Shown here: piece after piece, positions 29,052 through 38,782 of the stretch | How the letters are laid out: each line of letters starts with the position of its first letter | Position numbering within the stretch: the first letter of the stretch is position 1 | Origin: Streptomyces sp. 71268 | GTDB lineage: Bacteria; Actinomycetota; Actinomycetes; Streptomycetales; Streptomycetaceae | Reading direction: 5' to 3' | DNA length: 64,000 bases | NCBI RefSeq assembly: GCF_029392895.1 | Contig: NZ_CP114200.1 | Span: forward strand, 6,640,501 to 6,704,500 | The notes under the pieces: model-generated | The model's input: only the letters and a program-made list of their open reading frames with translations | What the model was told of the DNA's origin: nothing | Databases searched by the model: none | Position numbers and translations under genes: made by a program

Positions 29052-29863
29052 GCGGCAACATCACCCTGCTGAGCGACGTGCTCGCGCGGGCCAAGGCCGA
29101 GAACCGTGCCGCGCTGGTCGGCTACCTGCCGGCCGGCTTCCCCACCGTGGACGACGGCGTACGCGCCATCTCCGCGATGGTCGAGGGCGGCTGCGACCTG
29201 GTGGAGGTGGGCCTCCCGCACAGCGACCCGGTCCTGGACGGCCCGGTCATCCAGACCGCCGACGACATCGCGCTGCGCGCCGGCGTCAAAATCGTCGACG
29301 TGATCCGCACGGTCCGCGAGGTGCACGCGGCCACCGGCGCGCCGGTGCTGTGCATGACGTACTGGAACCCGGTGGACCGTTACGGCGTCGAGCGGTTCGC
29401 CGCCGAACTCGCCGAGGCGGGCGGCGCCGGCTGCATCCTGCCCGACCTGCCGGTACAGGAGTCCGGGCCCTGGCGGGAGGCGGCCGAGCGGCACGGCCTG
29501 GCCACCGTCTTCGTCGTCGCGCCGAGCAGCCGCGACGAGCGCCTGGCCAAGATCACGGCGGCCGGCAGCGGCTTCGTGTACGCGGCCTCGCTCATGGGCG
29601 TCACCGGAACCCGCGAGTCGGTCGGCCGCGAGGCCCAGGAGTTGGTCGAGCGCACCCGGGCCAGCACCGAGCTGCCGGTGTGCGTGGGCCTCGGCGTCTC
29701 CAACGCGGAACAGGCCGCCGAGGTGGCCCAGTTCGCGGACGGCGTGATCGTCGGGTCGGCGTTCGTCAAGGAGCTGCTCCAGGCGCCCGACGTGGAGACG
29801 GGCCTGGCCGGTGTGCGCGCGCTCGCGGCCGACCTGGCCAAGGGCGTACGCCAGCGCGCCTGA
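29048..29863 (+). CDS. trpA: Tryptophan synthase alpha subunit
   Basis: TrpA (271 aa) cleaves indole glycerol phosphate to indole, which tunnels to TrpB. Catalytic Glu53 is in [11 protein letters not shown] and the Asp in [23 protein letters not shown] and VCVGLGVSN bind phosphate. The GTG start lies in the trpB stop (GTGA). A 15-bp terminator follows. Confidence 0.97.
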
Positions 29864-29891
29864 CGCCACCGGCGCACGGCCGATCCCACCC

Positions 29892-29926
29892 CCGCACCCC
29901 GGGCAGCCCCGCTGCCCGGGGTGCGG
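29892..29926 (+). terminator. trp operon terminator
   Basis: A perfect 15-bp stem (29892-29906 with 29912-29926, 5-nt loop) begins 29 nt after the trpA stop, followed by TCGTTCC. Confidence 0.85.
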
Positions 29927-29991
29927 TCGTTCCGGCGCCGGCGGGGCGGGGTTCGGACGCCACCCAGGGGTGTGGCACGCGCGCCACTCGC

Positions 29992-30034
29992 GTCAACCAT
30001 GGTTGACACGGGTCAAGTGTCAACGTAGGTTGAC
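29992..30034 (+). promoter_or_regulatory. Promoter with two matching operators for the HTH/Clp_N pair
   Basis: Two sites share the arms GTCAAC-N4-GTTGAC: 29992-30007 (spacer CATG, a perfect palindrome) and 30019-30034 (spacer GTAG), 27 bp apart. A consensus -35 TTGACA (30003-30008) and -10 TAGGTT (30026-30031) with a 17-bp spacer lie within them, site 1 over the -35 and site 2 over the -10. The predicted start point falls on the ATG at 30038. A half site, GTCAAG, lies at 30012. The layout fits repression by the HTH protein encoded immediately downstream. Confidence 0.75.
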
Positions 30035-30037
30035 GTC

Positions 30038-30247
30038 ATGACTGAGGCAACCGATCTCGCCCAGCAGGCGGGCGATCGTGACCCGCGGGTCGGACTGCGC
30101 GCGGTGGCCGCGCTGCGACGGCTGGTGGAGCAGTTGGAGGCCGTCCAGGTGCGCAGCGCCCGGGCCCGGGGCTGGTCGTGGCAGGAGATCGCCAGCGAAC
30201 TCGGGGTCAGCCGGCAGGCCGTGCACAAGAAACACGGGAGGCATTGA
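30038..30247 (+). CDS. Small HTH DNA-binding protein, probable autorepressor
   Basis: The 69-aa protein has an N-terminal helix pair (VGLRAVAALRRLVEQLEAVQV), likely for dimerisation, and a C-terminal helix-turn-helix, RGWSWQEIASELGVSRQAVHKK, with the turn at ELGVSRQ. No effector domain is visible. The two GTCAAC-N4-GTTGAC sites directly upstream suit a small dimer binding twice. The mRNA appears leaderless. The Clp_N gene follows after 2 nt, so both are one unit. Confidence 0.85.
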   Translation: MTEATDLAQQAGDRDPRVGLRAVAALRRLVEQLEAVQVRSARARGWSWQEIASELGVSRQAVHKKHGRH

Positions 30248-30249
30248 CG

Positions 30250-30828
30250 ATGTTCGAGAAGTTCAGCCAGAGCGCCCGCGCCGCCGTGGAGGGCGCGGTC
30301 GGCCACGCGGAGCGCGCCGACGCGCCCACCATCACCGAGGAGCACTTACTGCTCGCCCTCCTCGACCTCGTCGAGCCGGGTGAGTCGCCGGGCGCCCGCG
30401 CCCTGCTCGCGCTCGGCGTCGACCAGCGGCGTACGGAACTGACGGCCGCGCTGCGCGAGGCCAGGCGGGTGGGTGGGCTCTCGCGCGCCGACATCGCGGC
30501 CCTGGCCCGGCTCGGCATCGACGTCGGCGAGGTCGTCGCCCGGGTCGAGGAGGCGCACGGGCCCGACGCGCTGGCCGCCGAGCGCGGGCCGCGCTGGTGG
30601 TGGCCGCGCGGGCACCGGCCGTTCTCGCGCGAGGCGAAGTCCGTGCTGGTCCGCGCGCTGTGGGCGGCCCAGGGGCGCGGCAATCGCACGATCGGCGACG
30701 AGCACCTGTTGCTCGGGCTCGCGGCGGGGCCCGGCGTGGTGGCGGACGTCATGGCCGAGCACGGGGCGTCGTGGGCCGATGTCGAGCGCGCGCTCGCCGT
30801 GCCGTGGTCGGGGCGCGCGGCGAGCTGA
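30250..30828 (+). CDS. Double Clp N-domain protein without ATPase
   Basis: This 192-aa protein carries two Clp_N repeats: residues 1-75 (FEKFSQSARAAVEGAVGHAE, ITEEHLLLALLD) and 125-190 (FSREAKSVLVRALWAAQGRG, IGDEHLLLGLAAGPG). There is no AAA+ domain, unlike ClpC. The Clp N-domain binds substrates and adaptors, so the protein could compete with or deliver clients to ClpC; that is inference. It is cotranscribed with the HTH gene 2 nt upstream. Confidence 0.85.
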   Translation: MFEKFSQSARAAVEGAVGHAERADAPTITEEHLLLALLDLVEPGESPGARALLALGVDQRRTELTAALREARRVGGLSRADIAALARLGIDVGEVVARVEEAHGPDALAAERGPRWWWPRGHRPFSREAKSVLVRALWAAQGRGNRTIGDEHLLLGLAAGPGVVADVMAEHGASWADVERALAVPWSGRAAS

Positions 30829-30977
30829 CCCGGCCGCGCCACCGGGTGGGCGTCCCCCCCGCGGTGGGCCCGGGCCCACCACGGCCCGCCCCGTGCGGAA
30901 CGCCCGCCCGTCGCTCGATCGGGCGAATACCGGGCGCCGGAGGGTAGCCCCGCTCATTCGTCTCGTTGTGCACGGGC

Positions 30978-31766
30978 GTGAGTCACAACCGTAAGGACAA
31001 GCGCAGCGCTCGCGAGCGGCTGCAGGAACAGCGCGCGAAGGACGAGGCGCGACAGAAGCGGAAGCGCGCCTACATCGCGGCCGGGATCATCGTCGTGGTG
31101 CTCGGCGCGGTGGGCGGCATCGGCGCCCTGATCGCCAGCCAGAGCGGCGACGACGAAGCGGACGCGCGGGGCCCGGTGGTCGACCCCAAGGGCGCCACGG
31201 GCGAGAAGCGGGTGGCCATTCCGGCCGGCGCGGCCAACGCGCCCGCGACCCTCACCGTGTTCGAGGACTTCCGCTGCCCCGGCTGCGCCGGCTTCGAGAA
31301 CGGCTTCCGCAAGACGATCACCGAACTGCGTGAGGCGGGCCAGCTCAGGACCGAGTACCACCTGGTCCGGCTGATCGACGGGAACCTGGGCGGCAGCGGC
31401 TCGCTGCGCGCGGCCAACGCCGCCGCCTGCGCCCAGGACGCCGGGAAGTTCCCCGCGTACCACGACCTGCTCTACCAGAACCAGCCACGCGAGCAGGACG
31501 ACGCGTTCGCCGACCGGGGCTACCTGATCGAGCTGGCGGGCAAGGTGTCGGGCCTGGACACCCCGGCCTTCCGGGCCTGCGTGAACAAGGGCACCCACGA
31601 CAGCTGGGTGCAGAAGGTGGACAAGGCGTTCGAGAAGTCGGGCCACGGGGCCACGCCGACGGTCCTGCTCAACGGCGAGAACGTCTACGGGGACCAGGAC
31701 GACCCGCTGACCCCGGAGAAGCTGAAGAAGGAGGTGGCGGAGGCGGCCAGGAAGAAGGGCCGCTGA
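30978..31766 (+). CDS. DsbA-family membrane-anchored thiol-disulfide protein
   Basis: The 262-aa protein has a highly charged N-terminus (1-30), one membrane helix (AYIAAGIIVVVLGAVGGIGALIA), and an extracytoplasmic thioredoxin fold of the DsbA/BdbD/Thioredoxin_4 type. The redox motif is C100-PG-C103 in FEDFRCPGCAGFE; the cis-proline loop is GATPTVLLNGENVYG. A second Cys pair (CAQDAG and FRACVNKG) may form a structural disulfide. It probably oxidises or isomerises disulfides in exported proteins. GTG 30978 was chosen. Confidence 0.88.
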   Translation: MSHNRKDKRSARERLQEQRAKDEARQKRKRAYIAAGIIVVVLGAVGGIGALIASQSGDDEADARGPVVDPKGATGEKRVAIPAGAANAPATLTVFEDFRCPGCAGFENGFRKTITELREAGQLRTEYHLVRLIDGNLGGSGSLRAANAAACAQDAGKFPAYHDLLYQNQPREQDDAFADRGYLIELAGKVSGLDTPAFRACVNKGTHDSWVQKVDKAFEKSGHGATPTVLLNGENVYGDQDDPLTPEKLKKEVAEAARKKGR

Positions 31767-31848
31767 CCGACGTCGGACCGGGCCCCGCTCGTGGCCCGTT
31801 ATGCAGCCGTTGTGCCGGGTGGGTTGCCGCGCTTCCCGCCCGGCAGGG

Positions 31849-31854
31849 TAGCGT
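31849..31854 (+). promoter_or_regulatory. Candidate -10 box for lgt
   Basis: TAGCGT lies 10 nt before the lgt ATG, with TTGCCG 19 bp upstream as a possible -35. The leader would be only a few nt; no ribosome site is present. Confidence 0.35.
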
Positions 31855-31864
31855 CAGCCCTGTC

Positions 31865-32857
31865 ATGGACCTCGCTTACATCCCCAGCCCCTCATCCGGC
31901 GTGATCGACCTCGGGCCGATCCCGCTGCGCGGCTACGCGTTCTGCATCATCATCGGCGTCTTCGTCGCGGTCTGGTACGGCGGGCGGCGCTGGGTCGCCC
32001 GTGGCGGCCAGGTCGGCACGGTGGCCGACATCGCCGTCTGGGCCGTGCCCTTCGGCCTGGTCGGCGGGCGGCTGTACCACGTCATCACCGACTACCAGCT
32101 CTACTTCGGTGAGGGCGAGGACTGGGTCGACGCCTTCAAGATCTGGCAGGGCGGCCTCGGCATCTGGGGTGCCATCGCGCTCGGCGCGCTCGGCGCGTGG
32201 ATCGGCTGTCGCCGCCGGGGCATCCCGATGCCGGCGTACGCGGACGCGCTCGCCCCGGGCATCGCCCTCGCCCAGGCGATCGGCCGCTGGGGCAACTGGT
32301 TCAACCAGGAACTCTTCGGCAAGGCGACCGACCTCCCGTGGGCGCTGAAGATCGACGCGGACAGCGACACCGGCACCCTCGCCGGCACCTACCACCCGAC
32401 GTTCCTGTACGAGTCGCTGTGGTGCGTGGGCGTGGCGCTGCTGGTGATCTGGGCGGACCGCCGCTTCACCCTCGGCCACGGCCGGGCCTTCGCGCTGTAC
32501 GTCGCGGCGTACACGGTGGGCCGGTTCTGGATCGAGTACCTGCGCGTGGACGACGCGCACGAGGTGCTCGGCCTGCGGCTGAACAACTGGACCTCGATCG
32601 TCGTCTTCCTGGCGGCGGTGGCCTACATGGTGATCTCGGCGCGGCACAGCCCGGGCCGCGAGACGGTGGTCGAGCCGGCCGCGGTGGGCGACGGGGGCGA
32701 CCCGTCGGACGGCGAACCCGCCGCCGCTCAGGCGGCACCGGCCGGGGCGTCCCGGGTCTCCACGGTGAAGGAGCCGAGGGGCGCGCGCCCGTCGTCGGCC
32801 GACGAGGACGGGGCGACCGGCGGGGCCGGGGACGCCGCGCCGTCGAAGAAGGGCTGA
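31865..32857 (+). CDS. lgt: Prolipoprotein diacylglyceryl transferase
   Basis: Lgt (330 aa) transfers diacylglycerol from phosphatidylglycerol to the lipobox Cys of prelipoproteins at the membrane. Seven or so membrane segments are visible. Signature motifs are LRGYAFCIIIG, LVGGRLYHVI, GGLGIWGAIALG, and the Lgt signature GRWGNWFNQELFG with essential Arg/Asn. RFTLGHGRAFALY and GRFWIEYLRVDDA follow. A charged, disordered C-terminal tail of about 70 residues is typical of Streptomyces Lgt. Confidence 0.95.
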   Translation: MDLAYIPSPSSGVIDLGPIPLRGYAFCIIIGVFVAVWYGGRRWVARGGQVGTVADIAVWAVPFGLVGGRLYHVITDYQLYFGEGEDWVDAFKIWQGGLGIWGAIALGALGAWIGCRRRGIPMPAYADALAPGIALAQAIGRWGNWFNQELFGKATDLPWALKIDADSDTGTLAGTYHPTFLYESLWCVGVALLVIWADRRFTLGHGRAFALYVAAYTVGRFWIEYLRVDDAHEVLGLRLNNWTSIVVFLAAVAYMVISARHSPGRETVVEPAAVGDGGDPSDGEPAAAQAAPAGASRVSTVKEPRGARPSSADEDGATGGAGDAAPSKKG

Positions 32858-32888
32858 GCCCGGGCGGGAGCGCCCGCCGCGAGCGACA

Positions 32889-32922
32889 CGAGGCCGTCGG
32901 ACCGAGGGGTCCGGCGGCCTCG
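32889..32922 (+). terminator. Terminator after lgt
   Basis: A 15-bp stem with one G-T pair (32889-32903 with 32908-32922, loop GAGG) starts 32 nt after the lgt stop. Confidence 0.75.
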
Positions 32923-33113
32923 CGCGTGCGCCGAGCCTCTCCCGCGACGGGCTCCCCGCGCCGCTCACCCCGTGTGACGGGGCGCGTATCCGTGCAGGTC
33001 AGCGAGGTAAGTTCGGCCTTCCTTGCTGGCGGCGACGGGGAATTCGAGCGTACCTTCGAGGCGTTGGCGGCGGATGAGTCCTCCGTCGCCGTGTGAAGGG
33101 AGAGCTCTACCCC

Positions 33114-33845
33114 ATGTCCGTCATCGCCGCCGCGGAACCGCCCCACGTCGCCCACCGTGACAACCACACCCACCGCGACGTCAACGGAGGCTGGCTGCGG
33201 CCAGCGGTCTTCGGCGCCATGGACGGCCTCGTCTCCAACCTGGCCCTGATGACCGGTGTCGCGGGCGGCGCCGTCAGCCAGCAGACGATCGTGATCACCG
33301 GCCTCGCCGGGCTCGCGGCCGGCGCGTTCTCGATGGCCGCGGGGGAGTACACGTCGGTGGCCTCGCAGCGCGAACTCGTGCTGGCCGAGCTGGAGGTCGA
33401 GCGCCGCGAGCTGCGCAAGCACCCGGGCGACGAGATGCTGGAGCTGGCGGCCCTGTACGAGTCGCGCGGGGTCGAGCCGGCGCTCGCCCGCGAGGTGGCC
33501 AGGCAGCTCTCGGCGGACCCGGAGCGGGCGCTTGAGGTGCACGCCCGCGAGGAGCTGGGCGTGGACCCGGACGACCTCCCCTCGCCGCTGACGGCGGCGC
33601 TTTCCTCGTTCGGCGCCTTCGCGCTGGGCGCCCTGCTGCCTCTGCTCCCGTACCTGCTCGGCGCCTCGTCCCTGTGGCCCGCCGTCCTGCTGGCGCTGGT
33701 CGGGCTGTTCGGGTGCGGCGCCGTCGTGGCGCGGGTGACGGCCAGGTCGTGGTGGTTCAGCGGGCTGCGGCAACTGGCGCTCGGCGGGGCCGCGGCCGGC
33801 GTGACGTACGCCCTCGGTGCACTGTTCGGGACCGCCGTCGGGTGA
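33114..33845 (+). CDS. VIT1/CCC1-family iron/manganese transporter
   Basis: A 243-aa membrane protein of the VIT family, which exports or stores Fe2+ or Mn2+. The first helix pair holds FGAMDGLVSNLALMTGVAGG and GLAAGAFSMAAGEYTSVASQREL, the family's metal-translocating motifs. The cytoplasmic metal-binding helices are short (LAELEVERRELRKHPGDEMLELAALY). Three helices close the protein. AAGGGAGAG precedes the ATG. I saw no convincing DtxR/IdeR iron box upstream. Confidence 0.88.
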   Translation: MSVIAAAEPPHVAHRDNHTHRDVNGGWLRPAVFGAMDGLVSNLALMTGVAGGAVSQQTIVITGLAGLAAGAFSMAAGEYTSVASQRELVLAELEVERRELRKHPGDEMLELAALYESRGVEPALAREVARQLSADPERALEVHAREELGVDPDDLPSPLTAALSSFGAFALGALLPLLPYLLGASSLWPAVLLALVGLFGCGAVVARVTARSWWFSGLRQLALGGAAAGVTYALGALFGTAVG

Positions 33846-34159
33846 TCCCGGGGGCGGCCGCTAGCGGTGAATCATACGGGGTTGCGCATAATATGCGGAT
33901 TACCGCGCGGTTTCGGCTCGCTCACGAACGGGCATAAGGCCCGAGCGTCGCGGGCAACGTCGCTCGCTCCGCGAACCCAGCGGGCGCGCCCCGTTCGGCC
34001 CCTCGCCCACCCGCCACCGCGCTCCTGCGGTGTCCGCATGTTGGAATGAAGTATCCGCTTCTTGGGCAACGGGCCATCATGTAGCCTGCACCAAATTCAC
34101 AGAGGGCCAACGTCGTCCCTCGGTATCAGCACTTGCCACCGACGACGACGGGAGAGCCG
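33846..34159. other. gltB upstream region
   Basis: This 314-nt gap is less GC-rich than its surroundings. It holds an inverted repeat CGCATAATATGCG (33885-33897), a GAAAC-N6-GTAAT element on the minus strand (33899-33914) like half of a GlnR box with one mismatch, and TAGCCT (34082-34087) as a possible gltB -10 with TTCTTG 17 bp upstream. No gene is seen. Confidence 0.4.
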
Positions 34160-37100
34160 ATGCGTTCCGCGCACCCCCGGCCCGTGCCTTCCGTGACCGG
34201 CAGCGACGCCACTGCCGCCTGGTCACCGCTGCAGGGGCGCCCCGCCCGCCAGGGCCTGTACGACCCCCGTAACGAGCACGACGCCTGTGGCGTCGGCTTC
34301 GTCGCAACCCTCACCGGCGAGCCCAGCCACGAGCTGGTCGAACAAGCCCTCACCGTCCTGCGCAACCTGGAGCACCGCGGCGCCACCGGCTCCGACCCGG
34401 ACTCGGGCGACGGCGCGGGCATCCTGCTCCAGGTGCCGGACGCCTTCCTGCGCGAGAGCGTCGCCTTCCCGCTGCCCGAGGCCGGTGCGTACGCCGTCGG
34501 CATCGCCTTCCTGCCCGGTGACGGCCCGCAGGCCGCGGCCGCCGTCGCCCGGACCGAGGCCATCGCCGCCGAGGAGGGCCTGGCCGTCCTCGGCTGGCGG
34601 GTCGTGCCCGTCGCCCCCGAACTGCTCGGCAGCACCGCCCGGGCCACCATGCCCGCGTTCTCGCAGCTCTTCGTCGCCGACGCCGCGGGCTCCCTGAGCG
34701 GCATCGAACTGGACCGCAAAGCGTTCGTGCTGCGCAAGCGCGCCGAGCGGGAGGCCGGGGTCTACTTCCCCTCCCTGTCCGCGCGCACCCTGGTCTACAA
34801 GGGCATGCTAACGACCGGTCAGTTGGAGCCGTTCTTCCCCGACCTGTCCGACCGCAGGTTCGCCACCGCCATCGCGCTGGTGCACTCGCGCTTCTCCACC
34901 AACACGTTCCCGTCCTGGCCGCTCGCACACCCGTACCGGTTCGTCGCGCACAACGGCGAGATCAACACCGTGCAGGGCAACCGGAACTGGATGCGGGCGC
35001 GCGAGTCGCAGTTGGCCAGCGAACTGCTGGCCGGCGAGGGCCGTCCGATCGACCGGCTCTTCCCCGTCTGCACCCCCGGCGCCTCCGACTCCGCCTCCTT
35101 CGACGAGGTTCTCGAACTGCTGCACCTGGGCGGGCGGTCGCTGCCGCACAGCGTGCTGATGATGATCCCCGAGGCGTGGGAGAACAGCGCCTCGATGGAC
35201 GCCCGGCGGCGCGCGTTCTACCAGTACCACTCCACGATGATGGAGCCCTGGGACGGACCGGCCTGCGTCACCTTCACCGACGGCACCCAGGTCGGCGCCG
35301 TACTCGACCGCAACGGGCTGCGCCCGGGCCGCTACTGGGTCACCGACGAGGGCCTGGTCGTGCTCTCCTCCGAGGTCGGCGTCCTGGAGATCGACCCGGC
35401 CCGCGTCGTACGCAAGGGCCGGCTCCAGCCCGGCAGGATGTTCCTGGTCGACACCGCCGAGCACCGCATCGTCGAGGACGACGAGATCAAGAGCGCGCTC
35501 GCCGCCGAGCAGCCCTACCAGGAGTGGCTGGAGGCCGGCGAGATCGAGCTGGAGGACCTGCCCGAGCGCGAGCACATCGTGCACACCCACGCCTCGGTCA
35601 CCCGCCGCCAGCAGACCTTCGGCTACACCGAGGAGGAGCTGCGGGTCATCCTCGCGCCGATGGCCGCGAACGGCGCCGAGCCGATCGGCTCGATGGGCAC
35701 CGACTCGCCCATCGCCGCCCTCTCCGACCGGCCCCGACTCCTCTTCGACTACTTCACCCAGCTCTTCGCGCAGGTCACCAACCCGCCGCTGGACGCCATC
35801 CGCGAGGAGCTGGTCACCTCGCTGACCTCCTCGCTCGGCCCACAGGGCAACCTCCTCGAACCGACCGCGGCCTCCTGCCGCAGCGTCACCCTGCCCTTCC
35901 CGGTGATCGACAACGACGAGCTGGCCAAGCTCATCCACATCAACGCCGACGGCGACCGGGACGGGCTCGGCGCCGCCACGCTCTCCGGCCTGTACCGGGT
36001 CGGCGGCGGGGGAGCGGCGCTGGCCGCGCGGATCGCCGAGATCTGCGCCGAGGCCGACTCGGCCATCGCCGACGGCGCCCGCCTCATCGTCCTCTCGGAC
36101 CGGCACTCCGACGCCGAGCACGCCCCCATCCCCTCGCTGCTGCTCACCTCGGCCGTCCACCACCACCTCATCCGCACCAAGCAGCGCACCCAGGTGGGGC
36201 TGCTCGTGGAGGCCGGCGACGTGCGCGAGGTGCACCACGTCGCGCTGCTCATCGGCTACGGCGCCGCGGCCGTCAACCCGTACCTGGCCATGGAGTCCGT
36301 CGAGGACCTGGTGCGCGCGGGGACCTTCCTGTCCGACATCGAGGCCGAGGCGGCGATCCGCAACCTCATCAAGGCGCTCGGCAAGGGCGTGCTCAAGGTG
36401 ATGTCCAAGATGGGCATCTCCACCGTCGCCTCCTACCGCGGCGCGCAGGTCTTCGAGGCCGTCGGCCTGGACCAGGGGTTCGTGGACGCGTACTTCCACG
36501 GCACCGCCACCAAGATCGGCGGCGCGGGCCTGGACGTGGTGGCCACCGAGGTCGCGGCCCGGCACGCCAAGGCGTACCCGGCCAGCGGCGTGCCGTCCGC
36601 GCACCGCGCCCTGGAGATCGGCGGCGAGTACCAGTGGCGGCGCGAGGGCGAGCCGCACCTGTTCGACCCGGACACCGTCTTCCGGCTCCAGCACTCCACC
36701 CGCGCCCGCCGGTACGACATCTTCAAGCAGTACACGGAGCGGGTGAACGAGCAGTCCGAGCGGCTGATGACGCTGCGCGGCCTGTTCGGCCTGAGGTCCG
36801 AGCGGCCGCCGGTCCCGCTGGAGGAGGTCGAGCCCGTCTCCGAGATCGTCAAGCGGTTCTCGACCGGCGCCATGTCGTACGGCTCCATCTCGCGCGAGGC
36901 GCACGAGACGCTGGCCATCGCGATGAACCAGCTCGGGGGCAAGTCCAACACCGGCGAGGGCGGCGAGGACCCGGAGCGGCTGTACGACCCGGCGCGGCGC
37001 TCGGCCATCAAGCAGGTGGCCTCCGGCCGGTTCGGCGTCACCAGCGAGTACCTGGTCAACTCCGACGACATCCAGATCAAGATGGCCCAGGGCGCCAAGC

Positions 37101-38782
37101 CCGGCGAGGGCGGCCAACTGCCGGGCCACAAGGTCTACCCGTGGGTGGCCAAGACCCGGCACTCCACGCCCGGCGTCGGCCTCATCTCGCCGCCGCCGCA
37201 CCACGACATCTACTCCATCGAGGACCTCGCCCAGCTCATCCACGACCTGAAGAACGCCAACCCGCGCGCCCGCATCCACGTCAAGCTGGTCAGCGAGGTC
37301 GGTGTCGGCACGGTCGCGGCGGGCGTCTCCAAGGCGCACGCGGACGTCGTGCTGATCTCCGGCCACGACGGCGGCACCGGCGCCTCCCCGCTCACCTCGC
37401 TCAAGCACGCGGGCGGCCCCTGGGAGCTGGGCCTGGCCGAGACGCAGCAGACGCTGCTGCTCAACGGGTTGCGCGACCGCATCGTCGTGCAGACCGACGG
37501 CCAGCTCAAGACCGGCCGCGACGTGGTCGTCGCGGCGCTGCTGGGCGCCGAGGAGTTCGGGTTCGCGACCGCGCCGCTGGTGGTCTCGGGCTGCGTGATG
37601 ATGCGCGTGTGCCACCTGGACACCTGCCCGGTGGGCATCGCCACCCAGAACCCGGTGCTGCGCGAGCGGTTCACCGGCAAGGCCGAGTACATCGTCAACT
37701 TCTTCCGGTTCATCGCCGAAGAGGTCCGCGAGCTCCTGGCCGAACTGGGCTTCCGCACCCTGGAGGAGGCCGTCGGGCACGCCGAACTCCTGGACACCTC
37801 GCGGGCCGTGGAGCACTGGAAGGCCAGCGGCCTGGACCTGGCGCCGCTGCTGCACGTACCGGACCTGCCGGCCGGCGCCGTCCGGCACCAGATCGCCGAG
37901 CAGGACCACGGCCTGGAGAAGGCGCTGGACAACGAGCTGATCAAGCTGGCGGCCGACGCGCTGGCCGCGCCGGACGCCGCCGCCGCGCAGCCGGTGCGCG
38001 CCCAGGTCGCCATCCGCAACATCAACCGGACCGTGGGCACCATGCTCGGCCACGAGGTGACGAAGAAGTTCGGCGGCGCCGGCCTGCCCGACGACACCAT
38101 CGACATCACCTTCACCGGCTCGGCCGGCCAGTCCTTCGGCGCCTTCGTACCGCACGGCATCACGCTGCGCCTGGAGGGCGACGCCAACGACTACGTCGGC
38201 AAGGGCCTGTCCGGCGGCCGGATCGTCGTCCGCCCCGACCGCGGGGCCGACCACCTGGCCGAGTACTCCACCATCGCGGGCAACACCCTCGCCTACGGGG
38301 CCACCGGCGGCGAGATGTTCCTGCGCGGCCGGGTCGGCGAGCGGTTCTGCGTGCGCAACTCGGGCGCGACCGTCGTCTCCGAGGGCGTGGGCGACCACGG
38401 CTGCGAGTACATGACCGGCGGCCGGGCCGTGGTGCTCGGCGAGACCGGGCGCAACTTCGCCGCCGGCATGTCCGGTGGCGTCGCGTACGTCATCGACCTC
38501 GACCCGGCCCAGGTCAACCGCGAACTGGCCGCGGCCGTCGAGCCGTTGGACGAGGCCGACACGCGGTGGCTGCACGACGTGGTGCGCCGCCACCAGGAGG
38601 AGACCGGCTCCACCGTGGCCGCGGCCCTCCTCGCCGACTGGGAAGCCGCGGCACGCCGCTTCAGCAAGGTCTTCCCGCCCACCTACAAGGCCGTGCTCGC
38701 CGCCAAGGACGCCGCCGAGCGAGCCGGACTCTCCGAGTCCGAGACCACCGAGAAGATGATGGAGGCGGCGACGCATGGCTGA
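34160..38782 (+). CDS. gltB: Glutamate synthase, large subunit
   Basis: GltB (1540 aa) makes two glutamates from glutamine and 2-oxoglutarate with reductant from GltD. The mature protein should begin at Cys43 (ACGVGFVA), the glutaminase nucleophile, after removal of a 42-aa propeptide. The GATase II domain continues with HNGEINT; the central and FMN-binding domains show [19 protein letters not shown] and [12 protein letters not shown]. The 3Fe-4S cysteines lie in [15 protein letters not shown]. The GXGXG beta-helix ([15 protein letters not shown]) ends it. ATG 34160 has GGGAGAG 5 nt upstream. Confidence 0.97.
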   Translation: MRSAHPRPVPSVTGSDATAAWSPLQGRPARQGLYDPRNEHDACGVGFVATLTGEPSHELVEQALTVLRNLEHRGATGSDPDSGDGAGILLQVPDAFLRESVAFPLPEAGAYAVGIAFLPGDGPQAAAAVARTEAIAAEEGLAVLGWRVVPVAPELLGSTARATMPAFSQLFVADAAGSLSGIELDRKAFVLRKRAEREAGVYFPSLSARTLVYKGMLTTGQLEPFFPDLSDRRFATAIALVHSRFSTNTFPSWPLAHPYRFVAHNGEINTVQGNRNWMRARESQLASELLAGEGRPIDRLFPVCTPGASDSASFDEVLELLHLGGRSLPHSVLMMIPEAWENSASMDARRRAFYQYHSTMMEPWDGPACVTFTDGTQVGAVLDRNGLRPGRYWVTDEGLVVLSSEVGVLEIDPARVVRKGRLQPGRMFLVDTAEHRIVEDDEIKSALAAEQPYQEWLEAGEIELEDLPEREHIVHTHASVTRRQQTFGYTEEELRVILAPMAANGAEPIGSMGTDSPIAALSDRPRLLFDYFTQLFAQVTNPPLDAIREELVTSLTSSLGPQGNLLEPTAASCRSVTLPFPVIDNDELAKLIHINADGDRDGLGAATLSGLYRVGGGGAALAARIAEICAEADSAIADGARLIVLSDRHSDAEHAPIPSLLLTSAVHHHLIRTKQRTQVGLLVEAGDVREVHHVALLIGYGAAAVNPYLAMESVEDLVRAGTFLSDIEAEAAIRNLIKALGKGVLKVMSKMGISTVASYRGAQVFEAVGLDQGFVDAYFHGTATKIGGAGLDVVATEVAARHAKAYPASGVPSAHRALEIGGEYQWRREGEPHLFDPDTVFRLQHSTRARRYDIFKQYTERVNEQSERLMTLRGLFGLRSERPPVPLEEVEPVSEIVKRFSTGAMSYGSISREAHETLAIAMNQLGGKSNTGEGGEDPERLYDPARRSAIKQVASGRFGVTSEYLVNSDDIQIKMAQGAKPGEGGQLPGHKVYPWVAKTRHSTPGVGLISPPPHHDIYSIEDLAQLIHDLKNANPRARIHVKLVSEVGVGTVAAGVSKAHADVVLISGHDGGTGASPLTSLKHAGGPWELGLAETQQTLLLNGLRDRIVVQTDGQLKTGRDVVVAALLGAEEFGFATAPLVVSGCVMMRVCHLDTCPVGIATQNPVLRERFTGKAEYIVNFFRFIAEEVRELLAELGFRTLEEAVGHAELLDTSRAVEHWKASGLDLAPLLHVPDLPAGAVRHQIAEQDHGLEKALDNELIKLAADALAAPDAAAAQPVRAQVAIRNINRTVGTMLGHEVTKKFGGAGLPDDTIDITFTGSAGQSFGAFVPHGITLRLEGDANDYVGKGLSGGRIVVRPDRGADHLAEYSTIAGNTLAYGATGGEMFLRGRVGERFCVRNSGATVVSEGVGDHGCEYMTGGRAVVLGETGRNFAAGMSGGVAYVIDLDPAQVNRELAAAVEPLDEADTRWLHDVVRRHQEETGSTVAAALLADWEAAARRFSKVFPPTYKAVLAAKDAAERAGLSESETTEKMMEAATHG

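Noticed and set aside
30864..30881. GGTGGGCCCGGGCCCACC palindrome after the Clp_N gene as an operator
   Set aside because: Such GC-only palindromes arise often at this base composition; it has no loop for a terminator and no link to a promoter.
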